60,189 nucleotides of DNA from Richelia sinica FACHB-800. Lineage in GTDB: Bacteria; Cyanobacteriota; Cyanobacteriia; Cyanobacteriales; Nostocaceae. Location of the stretch: contig NZ_JACJTT010000034.1 in assembly GCF_014698825.1 (NCBI RefSeq), positions 1 to 60,189 of the forward strand. The letters run 5' to 3'. The notes below the pieces were generated by a model, which was given only the letters and a program-made list of their open reading frames with translations, had not been told where the DNA came from and did not search any database. Shown one piece after another: positions 49,974 through 60,114 of the stretch. Within the stretch, counting starts at the first letter, position 1, and the number at the start of each line of letters is the position of its first letter. A program made the translations under genes and the position numbers.

Positions 49974-51398
49974 ATGAAAATAAAATTTCGTCAACCCAAA
50001 GTCCCAACACCCTTATTTATACTTTTATCTGGACTGGCTATTATTCCTATTGTTAGTTATACCCATAGTAATTTAAATGCTCAAGTTACACCCAAACCAG
50101 CACCCCAAGAAATTGTTCAATCCGGAGAAGTTCGCCCTTTACCAGGTCAGTTAGACTCTATTCCCGTCTTTAATAGTAATAGCCCAGAATGGATTAAAAC
50201 GGAAGGCATTTTACTTTCTACTTTTGCACCTGAGGGGAAAAAAGTTCCCGCAGCCCATCTCAATTTTCCTTTTCAAGGACGGTTTGATTTATTTGCTCAT
50301 CACTATACCCACACTCCCAAGGATTTGCAAACTTTGTATTTGGGAGTAATGTTACATAACCCTGGCAAGAAAACTGTGCGGGTAGATGTATTACAAGGTG
50401 CAAGTTATTTGATGCAGGATGCACCCTTTGTGACTCTACCACCCTACGTCGAAAATAATGATGGTAAGGCATTTGCAGGCCCCGGAAATAGGGCAGTTAG
50501 TGATGTGTTACGTGGAGTTCGTCAAAGAGAGTTTCCCGCTAGGTTAGTCATTCCACCGGGAGCAAGTAGGATGTTGCTCAATCATCCCATCCCAGTCAGG
50601 AATTTGGAAAAGCCTGTAAATGGTCGGTCGAGTTTTTTCCGGTTGCGAAGTAGCGGTAAAGTGTATGTTGCCAGTTTAGCGATGTTTGCGAAGAAAAATG
50701 CTGATGGTTCTGACCGGGGGCCGACTTTACAAGAATGGCAAACTTTACTAACAACGGGTAATTTTGCTGGGCCAAGAGATAAGACACCTACTCCACCAGA
50801 TGCAACTGGCGGTAAATTAATTTATGGGCGTGTGGCTGGTGTATCTGGGGGTTCTCAATGGAAAGCCGATTTAGTAGATAATCTCAAAGACCAAACTCTA
50901 ACTATTCCTCAGCCTGGTAAAGCCATTTCCTATGGTCTAGCAACTTTACGGGGGGGAAGATTAGGGACTGGTCAAAATCAAACGGCAAAAATGCTGGTAC
51001 GTTATCCAGATACAGCCTATGAAGCCCATGGTAATTATGGGGTAGAATATAAGCTGAGTTTACCTTTAAGTAATAATACTCAAGAAACCCAAACAGTAAC
51101 TGTAACTTTAGAAACGCCTTTGAAGGAAGATAAGTTAGCTCAAGGTGGGTTACGCTTCCGCAAACCATCTTTAGATTTTCCCTTTTTCCGGGGGACAGTG
51201 AAGCTTTCTTACATAGATGAAACAGGAAAACCACAAACCCGTTATGTACATTTATGGCATCGTGTGGGTCAAGTTTTGGAACCTTTATTGAAGTTGCCGT
51301 TAAAGCCAGGAAGTCAAAGTATGGTCAAGGTAGATGTGATTTATCCCCCTGATTCTACTCCTCCCCAGGTGTTGACAGTGCGAACTTTAGAAAAATAG
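49974..51398 (+). CDS. DUF3370 family exported protein
   Basis: 474 residues. A signal peptide or anchor covers about residues 10-35 (TPLFILLSGLAIIPIVSYTH). The mature part is beta-rich with LPGQLDSIPVFNSNSPEWIK, HHYTHTPKDLQTLYLGVMLHN and YGVEYKLSLPLSNNT. It matches the cyanobacterial DUF3370 family as I recall it, which is of unknown function and probably periplasmic or surface-associated. Single-gene unit followed by a palindromic repeat. Confidence 0.8.
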   Translation: MKIKFRQPKVPTPLFILLSGLAIIPIVSYTHSNLNAQVTPKPAPQEIVQSGEVRPLPGQLDSIPVFNSNSPEWIKTEGILLSTFAPEGKKVPAAHLNFPFQGRFDLFAHHYTHTPKDLQTLYLGVMLHNPGKKTVRVDVLQGASYLMQDAPFVTLPPYVENNDGKAFAGPGNRAVSDVLRGVRQREFPARLVIPPGASRMLLNHPIPVRNLEKPVNGRSSFFRLRSSGKVYVASLAMFAKKNADGSDRGPTLQEWQTLLTTGNFAGPRDKTPTPPDATGGKLIYGRVAGVSGGSQWKADLVDNLKDQTLTIPQPGKAISYGLATLRGGRLGTGQNQTAKMLVRYPDTAYEAHGNYGVEYKLSLPLSNNTQETQTVTVTLETPLKEDKLAQGGLRFRKPSLDFPFFRGTVKLSYIDETGKPQTRYVHLWHRVGQVLEPLLKLPLKPGSQSMVKVDVIYPPDSTPPQVLTVRTLEK

Positions 51399-51415
51399 CT
51401 TTGGGTTAAGCACCC

Positions 51416-51485
51416 TGTAGAGACGTTGTATACAACGTCTCTACAAAGATTTCAAATCACACGTATTTAATTTTCACCAGATGTC
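51416..51485. repeat. 30-bp perfect palindrome plus one MITE end (second copy)
   Basis: 51416-51445 is a perfect palindrome with arm TGTAGAGACGTTGTA, differing from the copy at 41721-41750 only at the centre. CACCAGATGTC at 51475-51485 equals the right terminal repeat of the 41702-41789 element. The left terminal repeat is missing. It lies between convergent genes and might double as their terminator. Confidence 0.7.
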
Positions 51486-51491
51486 TGATAT

Positions 51492-51797
51492 TTATTTACC
51501 ACCGTAGAAAAAGGCAATTTCTTTTTCTTTGAGAGGTGCAAAACCAGCATCAACTAACTTTTGGTCTAATTCTGCTTGGGGGATGTGCTTGGCACCAATT
51601 CGCACAATTCGAGAACGCATGGTGTTAGATACACCGCTACGCTGTCTGTTTGCCTCTAGACCCATGACTGTGTGATAAAGTTCTAATTTAGCGGCTGGAA
51701 TAGGGGAACCATCAAAATCTATTCCCCGTGCGATCGCTTCATCAATCGCGTCCGCACCTTTAGTTGTTTGAGTCCCTGGATTAATTTCTGTAGTCAT
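51492..51797 (-). CDS. DUF4090 family small protein
   Basis: 101 residues, soluble. KGADAIDEAIARGIDFDGSP, LELYHTVMGLEANRQRSGV and AFFYGGK at the end are typical of the short cyanobacterial DUF4090 family as I recall it. Function unknown. Convergent with the DUF3370 gene. Confidence 0.75.
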   Translation of the reverse strand: MTTEINPGTQTTKGADAIDEAIARGIDFDGSPIPAAKLELYHTVMGLEANRQRSGVSNTMRSRIVRIGAKHIPQAELDQKLVDAGFAPLKEKEIAFFYGGK

Positions 51798-51951
51798 GGT
51801 GATTTCTGCTCAAGGATATAGGTAGATTTTACCAGCCTTGTTACCCCATCTGGCTGGACTCCTTGAGGAGTGAGCTATTGGCGTATGGACTTGCCACTTT
51901 TCCAAATTTTGGTTTAACCTCGAACCAATGGTATAGCGATTAGGTGATGCT

Positions 51952-52338
51952 ATGTCTGATGCCCAAACTCCTCGCAACCAAGACCGCAGCTTTGAGCAAG
52001 CCCTGACTAACCGAATTATCGATGATTATTTTGAGAATTCTGAAAGTTGGCTCAGAGCAATTTTACGGATGTGTTTTTTCTCTTTGGCCAATATCAATGG
52101 TGAAACGGTGTTTATCGTTGAATGTCCAAACCAGGCTGTGGCAAAACGCTTGAGTCGGAAAACCTATCCTTTTCGGGGCATCGTTTGTTTTATCACAGAT
52201 AACTATAACAGTGGCGATCGCACTTTATTCTGTTATAAGGAACAAGCTAAGGGAACTTGGCGTTGTTTCGATACCACCACTCACACTTGGCAAGTTTTGA
52301 GTCGGTTACAATCCTCTCCAACTTCTACTGATAATTAG
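51952..52338 (+). CDS. Small soluble hypothetical protein
   Basis: 128 residues, no membrane segment. SWLRAILRMCFFSLANINGE and VFIVECPNQAVAKRLSRKTY are its most distinctive parts. Ends in a Ser/Thr-rich tail. No named domain recognised. Full-length frame with its own promoter region. Confidence 0.6.
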   Translation: MSDAQTPRNQDRSFEQALTNRIIDDYFENSESWLRAILRMCFFSLANINGETVFIVECPNQAVAKRLSRKTYPFRGIVCFITDNYNSGDRTLFCYKEQAKGTWRCFDTTTHTWQVLSRLQSSPTSTDN

Positions 52339-52494
52339 GGTTTAATTTTGTTTGGGTGACAGTTGACGGGTGAAAGGCGAAAGAATAGAACTTCTTTGTC
52401 CCTAACGCCCAGGATTTGCCATATTTTGTAGTTTTGCAACTAAAAAGAGAAAAAAATGTTTTTATAGTTTTTTCCCTGGCTGTGCCATCACCAA

Positions 52495-52758
52495 TTACCA
52501 ATGACTAGATTTTTTCGTGACCAAACCACCCACAAACGCCCCTAATACTGTACCTGTCCAAATTCCGCCTGTACTTCCTTGCCAGGTTGCACCTGGGGTA
52601 ATTAAGGCATGACACATTTCCTTAAAACCCCAAGATTGGTTTTGACACTTTTGACTATGGAGTAGGACTGTGATTTGTCCTCCCATAACAGCACCACCTA
52701 AACCCGAAGTAAGTGCCAAAAAAGTGCAGATAAGGATGCGTTTGTATGTGTTGGTCAT
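52495..52758 (-). CDS. Small two-helix membrane protein, hypothetical
   Basis: 87 residues. Hydrophobic segments at about 9-32 (ICTFLALTSGLGGAVMGG) and 60-82 (TGGIWTGTVLGAFVGGLV), with two Cys between them. Its start codon overlaps a TTGGTCA heptamer repeat. It lies downstream of and in line with nothing else, 66 bases from the ppc stop. Confidence 0.55.
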   Translation of the reverse strand: MTNTYKRILICTFLALTSGLGGAVMGGQITVLLHSQKCQNQSWGFKEMCHALITPGATWQGSTGGIWTGTVLGAFVGGLVTKKSSHW

Positions 52759-52778
52759 TGGTCATTGGCAATTGGTCT
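52751..52778. repeat. TTGGTCA heptamer repeat (STRR) at a gene start
   Basis: Four units TTGGTCA, TTGGTCA, TTGGCAA, TTGGTCT. The first two overlap and follow the start codon of the 87-residue membrane protein. Same situation as at wecB. Confidence 0.65.
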
Positions 52779-52823
52779 TGGTAATAGATCACAAATTTAA
52801 CTGTTTTCTATTGCCATTACTCA

Positions 52824-55800
52824 TCAACCAGTATTTCTCATTCCTGCCGCAATACCGTTAATGGTTAACAAGGCACCCCGTAACAATTCGCCCTTACTGT
52901 AACGGGAATGAATCACACCGGAAGTAGTGGCGCTCTTGTACTGGCGTAGGCGTTTGAGGAGAGAAACTTGGATAAATCCTAAAGGTACAATAGTTCCGTT
53001 GCGTAACTGGACTGAACGCTGCAAAATTGGATCTCCATCCAATAATTTTTGGTGTCCAGTGATTTTCAGGACTAAATCTCTAGTTAGATAGAATTCCTTA
53101 GCGATTTGGTCGAAGACTTTCTCAAATCGAGGTTTGTCTTCTGGGTTAGATAATTCTTGGACGTAGTGACGACCCATTTGAATATCTACTTTCGCTAAGG
53201 TCATTTCGACTTTAGAAACTACCATTTTGAAAAATGGCCACTTGAGATAAAAGTAGCGCAGTAGTTTCAAATGTTCTTCTGGTTTCTCATCGAGAAACTC
53301 CTGTAAGGCTGTACCCACACCATACCAGGAGGGAAGTAAGAATCTGGTTTGCGTCCAGCTAAACACCCAAGGAATAGCCCGTAAACTGCTTAAGTCTTTT
53401 TTACCAGAGGGACGACGGGCAGGACGGGAGCTAATTTGTAGCTGACTGATTTCTTCAATAGGGGTGACTTGGTGGAAGAAATCAATAAAGTCTGGTTGTT
53501 CGTAAATTAAAGAGCGATAATGTTGACGCGATCGCGCTGATAATTCTTCCATTATCTCATTCCAAGGCTCAATATCATCAAAGCCTGTTCTGAGTAAGCT
53601 GGCTTGTATAACCGCTGTGGTAATTGTTTCCATATGGTACAAAGCCAAATCTAACAAGGAATATTTAGAAGCTAAAACTTCCCCTTGTTCTGTAATTTTG
53701 ATGCGTCCATTAATACTGTTACCTGGTTGGGCCAAAATCGCTTCGTAAGCTGGGCCACCACCTCTACCCACCGAACCACCACGACCGTGGAAGATTCGCA
53801 AATTCACGTTGTATTCTTCGGCAATTTTTTGCAGAGATTTTTGGGCTTTGTGAATTTCCCAGTTACTACTTAAAAATCCAGAATCTTTATTACTGTCTGA
53901 ATAACCCAACATCACTTCTTGTAAGTTGGGAGTGAGGCTAGCGGAGGGTAGGGGGAGAGGTAAAGAGGGGCTGGAAGCATCAATAGTTTCTACTTTTGTT
54001 TTTGCGTACCCACCAGCTAATAAAGCCCGGTAAAGGGGCAATTCAAACAGTTGTCGCATCACGCTGCGGGAGCGTTGTAAGTCTTCTACCGTCTCAAATA
54101 AAGGTACGATTTGAATTGTCCCTACTGCTATTAAGGGGTCAAATAATCGCGCTTCTTTAGCTAATAACAATACTTCCAAAACATCACTCACATCTCGGCA
54201 CATGCTGATGATGTAGGTTTGGCAAATATTAATGCCAAATTCTTGTTGGAGGGAACGTACCACCCGGAAAGTTTCAATCACATCATTGGTTTTTTCCGAA
54301 AATGGCAATTCGGCGGGAATTAAGGGGCGACGGGTTTGTAGTTCAGTAGTTAACCAAGCTACCCTTTCTTCCTCTGTTAAATCGTTGTAGGACTGGGGTA
54401 ATACTTGGAGATATTCTAATATCTCATTCAGCGCATCCGCATGACGAGATGATTCTTGGCGAATGTCCAGTTGGGTCAAGTTAAAATCAAAAATTTCCAC
54501 TTGACAAATTAAGTTCTCTAGTTCCTGACAACTTAATCCTGTTTCCGTCAAGTTGCGTTGAATTAGTCGCAATTCCGCTAAGAAATCCGCCCCAGAACGA
54601 TACATTGGTGCATCTTCGTTGGAGGGGGTTTCGCGATTATACAAGGACAAATTGCGATCGCGTGTATTTTCCAGTCGGGTGAGAATATAGGATAGTTTGA
54701 GGCGATAGGGTTCTTGGCGATAACGCAACGCTAAAGCATCATACACTTCACTTAACTGGGATTGGTCTAACTCCAGTGACTCCAGTAAGTCTGGTAAAAC
54801 GTCACTCCAGTGCATGGAAATACTCAACAACTCAATCAGCTTTTTCACTGACTGAATATATCTATCTAAGAGCATTTTCCGTTGGTAGCAAGCTGTTTTC
54901 CAAGTGACTTCTGGTGTTACCGAGGGGTTACCATCTCTGTCTGAACCGACCCAAGAACCAAAGGAACAGAAATTTGTGCTGGGTGGTTCTAGCCAAGGAA
55001 AAGTTTGACTCAGATTGTATTTGAACCGTTTATACAACTGAGGTATGCCATCAAATAACACTTCTTGGAAATAGTGTAGGGCATAATCTACTTCATCTAA
55101 GACCGTCGGTTTGAACTGGTGAAGTTCGTCTGTGCGCCACCATAGACGAATTTCCTCCAGTAATCTTTCCCTGACTTCTGCTGCTTCCCAAGGATAGGCG
55201 CTGGCCCGATGTTCAGAAGCGTCTAGTTGCTGTAACAGATTGACTACTTGACGTTGTTTGTCCCTAATGGTGTGACGGACAATTTCTGTCGGGTGAGCAG
55301 TAAATACTAGACGCACATCCAGTTGGGAAATTAAGCGTTGAATTTGCTGGGGCGGTACATTCAGTTGAAATAATAAGGGAAATAAGGCGGCAAATGTACC
55401 TTTTTGTTTAACTTGTGTGGTGAGGATATCAGAACCAAAACCCTTGGTAATGGGCAGGTCATCTTCTCTTTGGTTAGTAGAATAAATAATACTAGGAAAG
55501 TCGTCTACTTCTGAGGAGTCAGCATCTGCATCGGTGTAGCGGTTCAGTTGCTGCTTTTGCTCGTATTCCTGCTCAATAATATTAATCAATTGAAAATACA
55601 AAGCAAAGGCACGGGCAGCACGAATGGCTTCATTAATATTCAATTGTTCAATCAATTCTACGGCTGAGGAGGCTTGGCCGTTGGTAGTTTGTCCTTCTGG
55701 TGAACACAAGTCACGCAACTGCCGCAATAAATCTACCATTTTTTGACCACATTCTTGCCGAAGAACTGACTCCCACAATTCTTCTACTACTTGTAGGCGA

Positions 55801-55856
55801 TGGCGCAAGAATAATTCAGACGAATACAGTACAACATCAATAGTGTCAGCGCTCAT
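52824..55856 (-). CDS. ppc: Phosphoenolpyruvate carboxylase
   Basis: Carboxylates PEP to oxaloacetate, feeding the TCA branch and nitrogen assimilation. 1010 residues from ATG 55856. A GTG at 55874 is in frame but AAGAG precedes the ATG. Catalytic motifs: [17 protein letters not shown] (His), [39 protein letters not shown], and [17 protein letters not shown]. The C-terminal GMRNTG is intact. Single-gene unit with a 391-base upstream region. Confidence 0.97.
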   Translation of the reverse strand: MSADTIDVVLYSSELFLRHRLQVVEELWESVLRQECGQKMVDLLRQLRDLCSPEGQTTNGQASSAVELIEQLNINEAIRAARAFALYFQLINIIEQEYEQKQQLNRYTDADADSSEVDDFPSIIYSTNQREDDLPITKGFGSDILTTQVKQKGTFAALFPLLFQLNVPPQQIQRLISQLDVRLVFTAHPTEIVRHTIRDKQRQVVNLLQQLDASEHRASAYPWEAAEVRERLLEEIRLWWRTDELHQFKPTVLDEVDYALHYFQEVLFDGIPQLYKRFKYNLSQTFPWLEPPSTNFCSFGSWVGSDRDGNPSVTPEVTWKTACYQRKMLLDRYIQSVKKLIELLSISMHWSDVLPDLLESLELDQSQLSEVYDALALRYRQEPYRLKLSYILTRLENTRDRNLSLYNRETPSNEDAPMYRSGADFLAELRLIQRNLTETGLSCQELENLICQVEIFDFNLTQLDIRQESSRHADALNEILEYLQVLPQSYNDLTEEERVAWLTTELQTRRPLIPAELPFSEKTNDVIETFRVVRSLQQEFGINICQTYIISMCRDVSDVLEVLLLAKEARLFDPLIAVGTIQIVPLFETVEDLQRSRSVMRQLFELPLYRALLAGGYAKTKVETIDASSPSLPLPLPSASLTPNLQEVMLGYSDSNKDSGFLSSNWEIHKAQKSLQKIAEEYNVNLRIFHGRGGSVGRGGGPAYEAILAQPGNSINGRIKITEQGEVLASKYSLLDLALYHMETITTAVIQASLLRTGFDDIEPWNEIMEELSARSRQHYRSLIYEQPDFIDFFHQVTPIEEISQLQISSRPARRPSGKKDLSSLRAIPWVFSWTQTRFLLPSWYGVGTALQEFLDEKPEEHLKLLRYFYLKWPFFKMVVSKVEMTLAKVDIQMGRHYVQELSNPEDKPRFEKVFDQIAKEFYLTRDLVLKITGHQKLLDGDPILQRSVQLRNGTIVPLGFIQVSLLKRLRQYKSATTSGVIHSRYSKGELLRGALLTINGIAAGMRNTG

Positions 55857-55874
55857 TACTCTTAAGATACTCAC

Positions 55875-56265
55875 GGAATACTCTCTTTACCTTATTTACT
55901 TTACTTGAGTATCTAATATCAGGCTATTTGCTGCTGATTCTCAATACTCAGACAGTCCTCATGTTTAGTACAAAAATATTGCTCACTCCTAAACATATGC
56001 ACTTCAATTTTATCCTATAACTCTGCTAACCAATATAGACCCCTTGCTACATAAGCATTCTGGCGATTAGACTTAGCAAAGTTACTATTTTACTGTTTAG
56101 GGGTAAAACTAACTTTAAGGAATGGGTATATAGGAACTGGGGCTGTTCAACAATATCAAAACTTACACCCCTAGTGTTAATAATCTTTCCCAGGGATGTT
56201 TTGTGCTATGGATTGTTCTTGACTACCCATAGGGCTGAAGTAAATACATTAATTATGTATAATCT
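55875..56265. other. 391-base upstream region of ppc
   Basis: Non-coding between ppc and the 78-residue protein gene, both minus strand. Contains CTATGG / CCATAG (about 56206-56232), which could form a weak hairpin after the upstream gene, and ATACAT / ATGTAT near 56246-56261. The ppc promoter must lie here. No box could be assigned. Confidence 0.4.
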
Positions 56266-56502
56266 TTAGCTGTGATTTGCTGTGTTGTCCTCTGGAAAAT
56301 CAAGGATAGGCAAGCGATCGCCCCGAAATAACTCTTCACTAGCAGCACCCAGGGACGCTAAAGCTTGACTGGTAGCTTTTTCAGCTAAAAGTAAAGAAAT
56401 GACAGCAGCTGTACCTAACTGAATGAGACAAGATTGGGGGATACTAAACAAAATTAAATTTAATTGCGAGTTAGGAGAGGACGTTGGAGTAATAGGTGCC
56501 AT
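56266..56502 (-). CDS. Small conserved-looking hypothetical protein
   Basis: 78 residues with one hydrophobic stretch (about 15-42) running into LLLAEKATSQALASLGAASE and ending ELFRGDRLPILDFPEDN. I recall similar short proteins in other cyanobacteria but no named function. Independent gene with ATG in a good context. Confidence 0.6.
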   Translation of the reverse strand: MAPITPTSSPNSQLNLILFSIPQSCLIQLGTAAVISLLLAEKATSQALASLGAASEELFRGDRLPILDFPEDNTANHS

Positions 56503-56720
56503 GGCTGAATTTTGGGTGACTGACAGATGAGTAAAATAGACGCAAAACTCGATCTTAATCGAATGTCCAACTTTACAAGACTATCTTGGCCCATTTTGCA
56601 AGCTATAAAGGTAACAAAATTGTTAAAAAAAAACTGCAAAATGTGATAATTCTATGTTGTTTTAGTTTACAAGTACAGGCAAAATCCCCAATCCTCCCTT
56701 CCTGTTAACGTTTACTTCCC

Positions 56721-59678
56721 ATGAAAACAGTATCAATTGATAGCCAGCGATCCTTAGTGCAGTGGGTAAGCCAAGCAACAGGGATAAACACCTTCGGGGT
56801 GAAAGTGCGGTTGCTGGGAAATGACCTGCACATTTTATGTGAAGGTATAGAATGTCCCCAACGGTGGCACACTTTATCGGAATTGCTGCACGCACTACAG
56901 CATACAGATTTAGATGAACTAACCAGCGAAGAACAACCCTCAATATACCAAGTATTTGTTTACGGCAGAAAGAAAGGGGAATATCGCCCTCAATGGTGCC
57001 ATAAGGTGTACTTGAATCAACTAGACAGACATCTGGAGCAAGTAGAACAATTGTTATTAGCGGACGCAGAACAATCTAAACAACCTGGTGGTGCACTGAT
57101 TGTTTCCAATGAAAGTTTGGCACGACAAGGTAATCCAGATGCCATTGCTCGCTACCTGAGTGAAAATTTAAGTAATTTGGGTGTGGCAGTGAAAGTCCAG
57201 ATTAAACCTCATAAATCTAAAGCCAACTCGGAATCTACCAGTAATCGCCTGTGGATATTATGTCAGGCTAGCTATAGTCCTGACCCATCCTTGTTAGCGG
57301 AACCAGTCGCCCAACATTTACGCCACCTCAAACTCAAAGGTTATGAAGATGCGGTGATTGTAGCGCAGGTGAGGGGGGAAAATGAGCCGGATTGGCGCTT
57401 GAGAATAGATTTAACTCCTCCAGAAGCAATGTTGAAAGAATGGGCAAGGTGGGGAGATGTGCAAGCGATCGCTCGCCTCTTAAATGAATTATTATCAGAT
57501 TTAAAGATTGCTGTTCAAGCGTCCCTGAAGGAATCAACTTTACATCTTTTTTGTTCACCAGCATTTGACCCCTTAGAAACAGCTGAAGCCCCAGCCAAAG
57601 ATGTATGTCTAGAGGCGATTTTACCCCAGTTAGAAGCGATCGCTCCCCAAGGTATCCTGGCTGCAACTATCTATGGGCAAAAAACTTCTGATAAACAACC
57701 ACATTGGGTTGATTGGCAGTCTTTACCAGCCTCTCAGCATCCGGCACTAGCTACCCCAGCATTAGAATTAGCTACCGCTGGAGATGAACCAGCAATCATA
57801 TTTTTATTAGAACGTTTACTTAACCATGACCTAGACTGGCGACTAAAAACCGGTGGTCTGCGGGTACTATTGCTACGCAAGGGTGACTTATTGCATATCA
57901 TGTGTGATGCACCCAACTGTCCGGCCCGTCACCAGGTCGCTCATAAAGTTATTCAATTTATTCGTCAACTGAAAATTCCTAATTTGCATGGTGTCCGTGT
58001 TTATGGTCGTCGTGCTGGTAATAAGGAACCTCTATGGAATCAAGGTGCGGATTTTGCTCAACGTCCTCGATTAGTCCCAGAACCAGCCCCAGAATTTGCT
58101 GTTGCTTCCGAATATATCAGTGCTATCCTCAACAATGAAACAGAGGAACCTGTCCTGCGTCCTGATTTGACTGGTGAAGATGTCAAAAATGTGGTGACAG
58201 AATTTGCTGACAATAGTCTCAATACCCTCAGAAATTGGCTATTCAGCAGCCAAATCTTTACAGAAGTTAATCAATCCACAGACCAAACTCCTGATGAACA
58301 AGGGATTAAAGGTGGCTTAATTTGGATAGCTTTAGGCTTGTTGTTGACACTGCAAAGTGATTGGATGATGGGGTTTGTGATTACTCGTACCTTACCTCAT
58401 AGTTCCCCAGCCGGAAGCGTGTCTGCAAAATCTAATTCTTCCCCTAACAATCAATCTGCCCAAACACCATTAATTAACCATACTAGTGCTAATGATACTA
58501 CGGCTTTTAACGCCTCTGGGTTTATCCAAGATGATAAATCAGATAAATCGCCATTACAGCAAAAAGCTACAGCCACAGCCATTCTCTTAGCAGCGCGATC
58601 GCAAATTCCTAGCTTTAACGCTCGACAATTAGATGAGCAATTAGCTCTGTATAAACAACGTTTAGCTAAAACTGGCAAACCACCAGATGTCTTAATTATC
58701 GGTTCTTCCCGTGCCTTGAGAGGTGTTGACCCAGTGGCATTAAACCAAGCCTTAGCTACTCAAGGTTATAGCAACGTTGAAATATTCAACTTTGGCATAA
58801 ATGGGGCCACAGCCCAAGTTGTCGATTTTATTATTCGTTACGTTTTGGAATCGACGGAATTACCAAAACTCATTTTATTTGCTGATGGTTCGCGGGCTTT
58901 TAACAGTGGACGAGAAGATATCACCTTTAATGCGATCGCTGTATCTAAAGGTTATAAACAAGTATTAGCAAAAGCTAATCAAGCGGCAACTGATAACCAA
59001 CCATCTACACCAAAAACTGAACCCGATACATCAGCCACAACTCAACCCATAAAACCAGAATTAAATATTTATCAAATTGCTAACGAAACCATCAATCAAG
59101 GTCTGACTTCATTATCTACAACATACCAAAACCGCAATTACTTAAAAGGCATTCTACAAAAGCAATTACAAAATTTACCCTTTGCTACAAATCAATCCAT
59201 AGCGAATCTTCAACAAGCCACTGACGCAGAAACAGATTCTGGACAATTAGCAGTAGATTTTGATGGCTTCTTACCCATATCAATTCGCTTTAATCCCACC
59301 ACTTATTATCAAAAACATCCACGAGTTGCTGGTAGTTACGATAACGACTACAAAGATTTTTCTTTATCTGGTAAACAAGACGCAGCCATTAAATCGCTTT
59401 TACAATTTACTCAAAGTCGGAAAATTCCCTTAGTATTTGTCAACATGCCTTTGACATCAGATTATTTAGATCCAGCGCGTAGAAAATATGAACAAGAGTT
59501 TCAACAATACATGTTGCAGTTAGCTAATCAGCCCAACTTCATTTATCGAGATTTAAGTTTACTCTGGCCTACTGCTAATGAAAATTTTTCTGATCCCAGC
59601 CATCTGAATCGTTACGGTGCTTACGAAGTTTCCAAGAAATTGGCTACAGATTCCCTCATTCCTTGGCCTGTTAAGTAA
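56721..59678 (+). CDS. Four-repeat N-terminus fused to membrane-anchored SGNH (DUF1574) domain
   Basis: 985 residues. Four degenerate repeats of about 100 residues (about 1-100, 130-230, 240-335, 345-440), each ending in a strand plus W motif: VYGRKKGEYRPQW, AQVRGENEPDW, ATIYGQKTSDKQPHW, VRVYGRRAGNKEPLW. One transmembrane helix at about 531-550. A linker, then the SGNH/DUF1574 domain from about 650: GSSRALRG with candidate nucleophile Ser662/Ser663, FGINGATAQVVDF, and the Asp958-x-x-His961 dyad in DPSHLNRYG. Such proteins usually pair with MBOAT acyltransferases to O-acetylate exopolysaccharide. The next gene is an MBOAT start. Confidence 0.82.
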   Translation: MKTVSIDSQRSLVQWVSQATGINTFGVKVRLLGNDLHILCEGIECPQRWHTLSELLHALQHTDLDELTSEEQPSIYQVFVYGRKKGEYRPQWCHKVYLNQLDRHLEQVEQLLLADAEQSKQPGGALIVSNESLARQGNPDAIARYLSENLSNLGVAVKVQIKPHKSKANSESTSNRLWILCQASYSPDPSLLAEPVAQHLRHLKLKGYEDAVIVAQVRGENEPDWRLRIDLTPPEAMLKEWARWGDVQAIARLLNELLSDLKIAVQASLKESTLHLFCSPAFDPLETAEAPAKDVCLEAILPQLEAIAPQGILAATIYGQKTSDKQPHWVDWQSLPASQHPALATPALELATAGDEPAIIFLLERLLNHDLDWRLKTGGLRVLLLRKGDLLHIMCDAPNCPARHQVAHKVIQFIRQLKIPNLHGVRVYGRRAGNKEPLWNQGADFAQRPRLVPEPAPEFAVASEYISAILNNETEEPVLRPDLTGEDVKNVVTEFADNSLNTLRNWLFSSQIFTEVNQSTDQTPDEQGIKGGLIWIALGLLLTLQSDWMMGFVITRTLPHSSPAGSVSAKSNSSPNNQSAQTPLINHTSANDTTAFNASGFIQDDKSDKSPLQQKATATAILLAARSQIPSFNARQLDEQLALYKQRLAKTGKPPDVLIIGSSRALRGVDPVALNQALATQGYSNVEIFNFGINGATAQVVDFIIRYVLESTELPKLILFADGSRAFNSGREDITFNAIAVSKGYKQVLAKANQAATDNQPSTPKTEPDTSATTQPIKPELNIYQIANETINQGLTSLSTTYQNRNYLKGILQKQLQNLPFATNQSIANLQQATDAETDSGQLAVDFDGFLPISIRFNPTTYYQKHPRVAGSYDNDYKDFSLSGKQDAAIKSLLQFTQSRKIPLVFVNMPLTSDYLDPARRKYEQEFQQYMLQLANQPNFIYRDLSLLWPTANENFSDPSHLNRYGAYEVSKKLATDSLIPWPVK

Positions 59679-59687
59679 ATTAATTTA

Positions 59688-59707
59688 ATTACTCATCATT
59701 ACTCATC
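59688..59707. repeat. 10-base direct repeat before the MBOAT gene
   Basis: ATTACTCATC occurs twice in tandem (59688-59697, 59698-59707) in the 43-base gap between the SGNH gene and the MBOAT start. Confidence 0.6.
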
Positions 59708-59721
59708 AATTATCATAAAAA

Positions 59722-60114
59722 ATGAATTTTATTTCACCTTTATACGGGGTCTTTTTAGTCAGCGTTCTGGGAATTTATTGGAATGTTCCTGATAGGCAAT
59801 TAAAGCTATGGACACTTTTATTAGCTAGTCTAGTATTTTACTCATCTTTAAATATTCAATATTTACCATTACTCCTCGTTCTCACATTTCTGAATTATCG
59901 TTTGGGCTTAGAATTAGGACAAAGTAAATATTTAGAAAAAATCTCCCAAAATGCCAACAATTCTAGCGAAGAATGGCAACTAGCTCAATCTGATTGGAAT
60001 CAAAGGAAATTAAAAATATTATGTTTGGGAACAGAAATGTTGAATCCTAATACAAAACTTTACATATCTAGTTATACTAGCTCTAAAAAGGTTAAATATG
60101 TCAACAAAACATAA
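59722..60114 (+). pseudogene. MBOAT (AlgI-type) O-acyltransferase, 5' part only
   Basis: The first 100 or so residues match the start of alginate O-acetyltransferase-like MBOAT proteins (SPLYGVFLVSVLGIYWNVPD, FYSSLNIQYLPLLLVLTFLNYRLG, DWNQRKLKILCLG). At about 60030 the sequence changes to TEMLNPNTKLYISSYTSSKK and stops after 130 codons, where a normal AlgI has about 500 residues. The new 3' sequence is AT-rich and unlike the family, so an insertion or rearrangement has probably cut the gene. The window ends 75 bases later. Confidence 0.65.
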
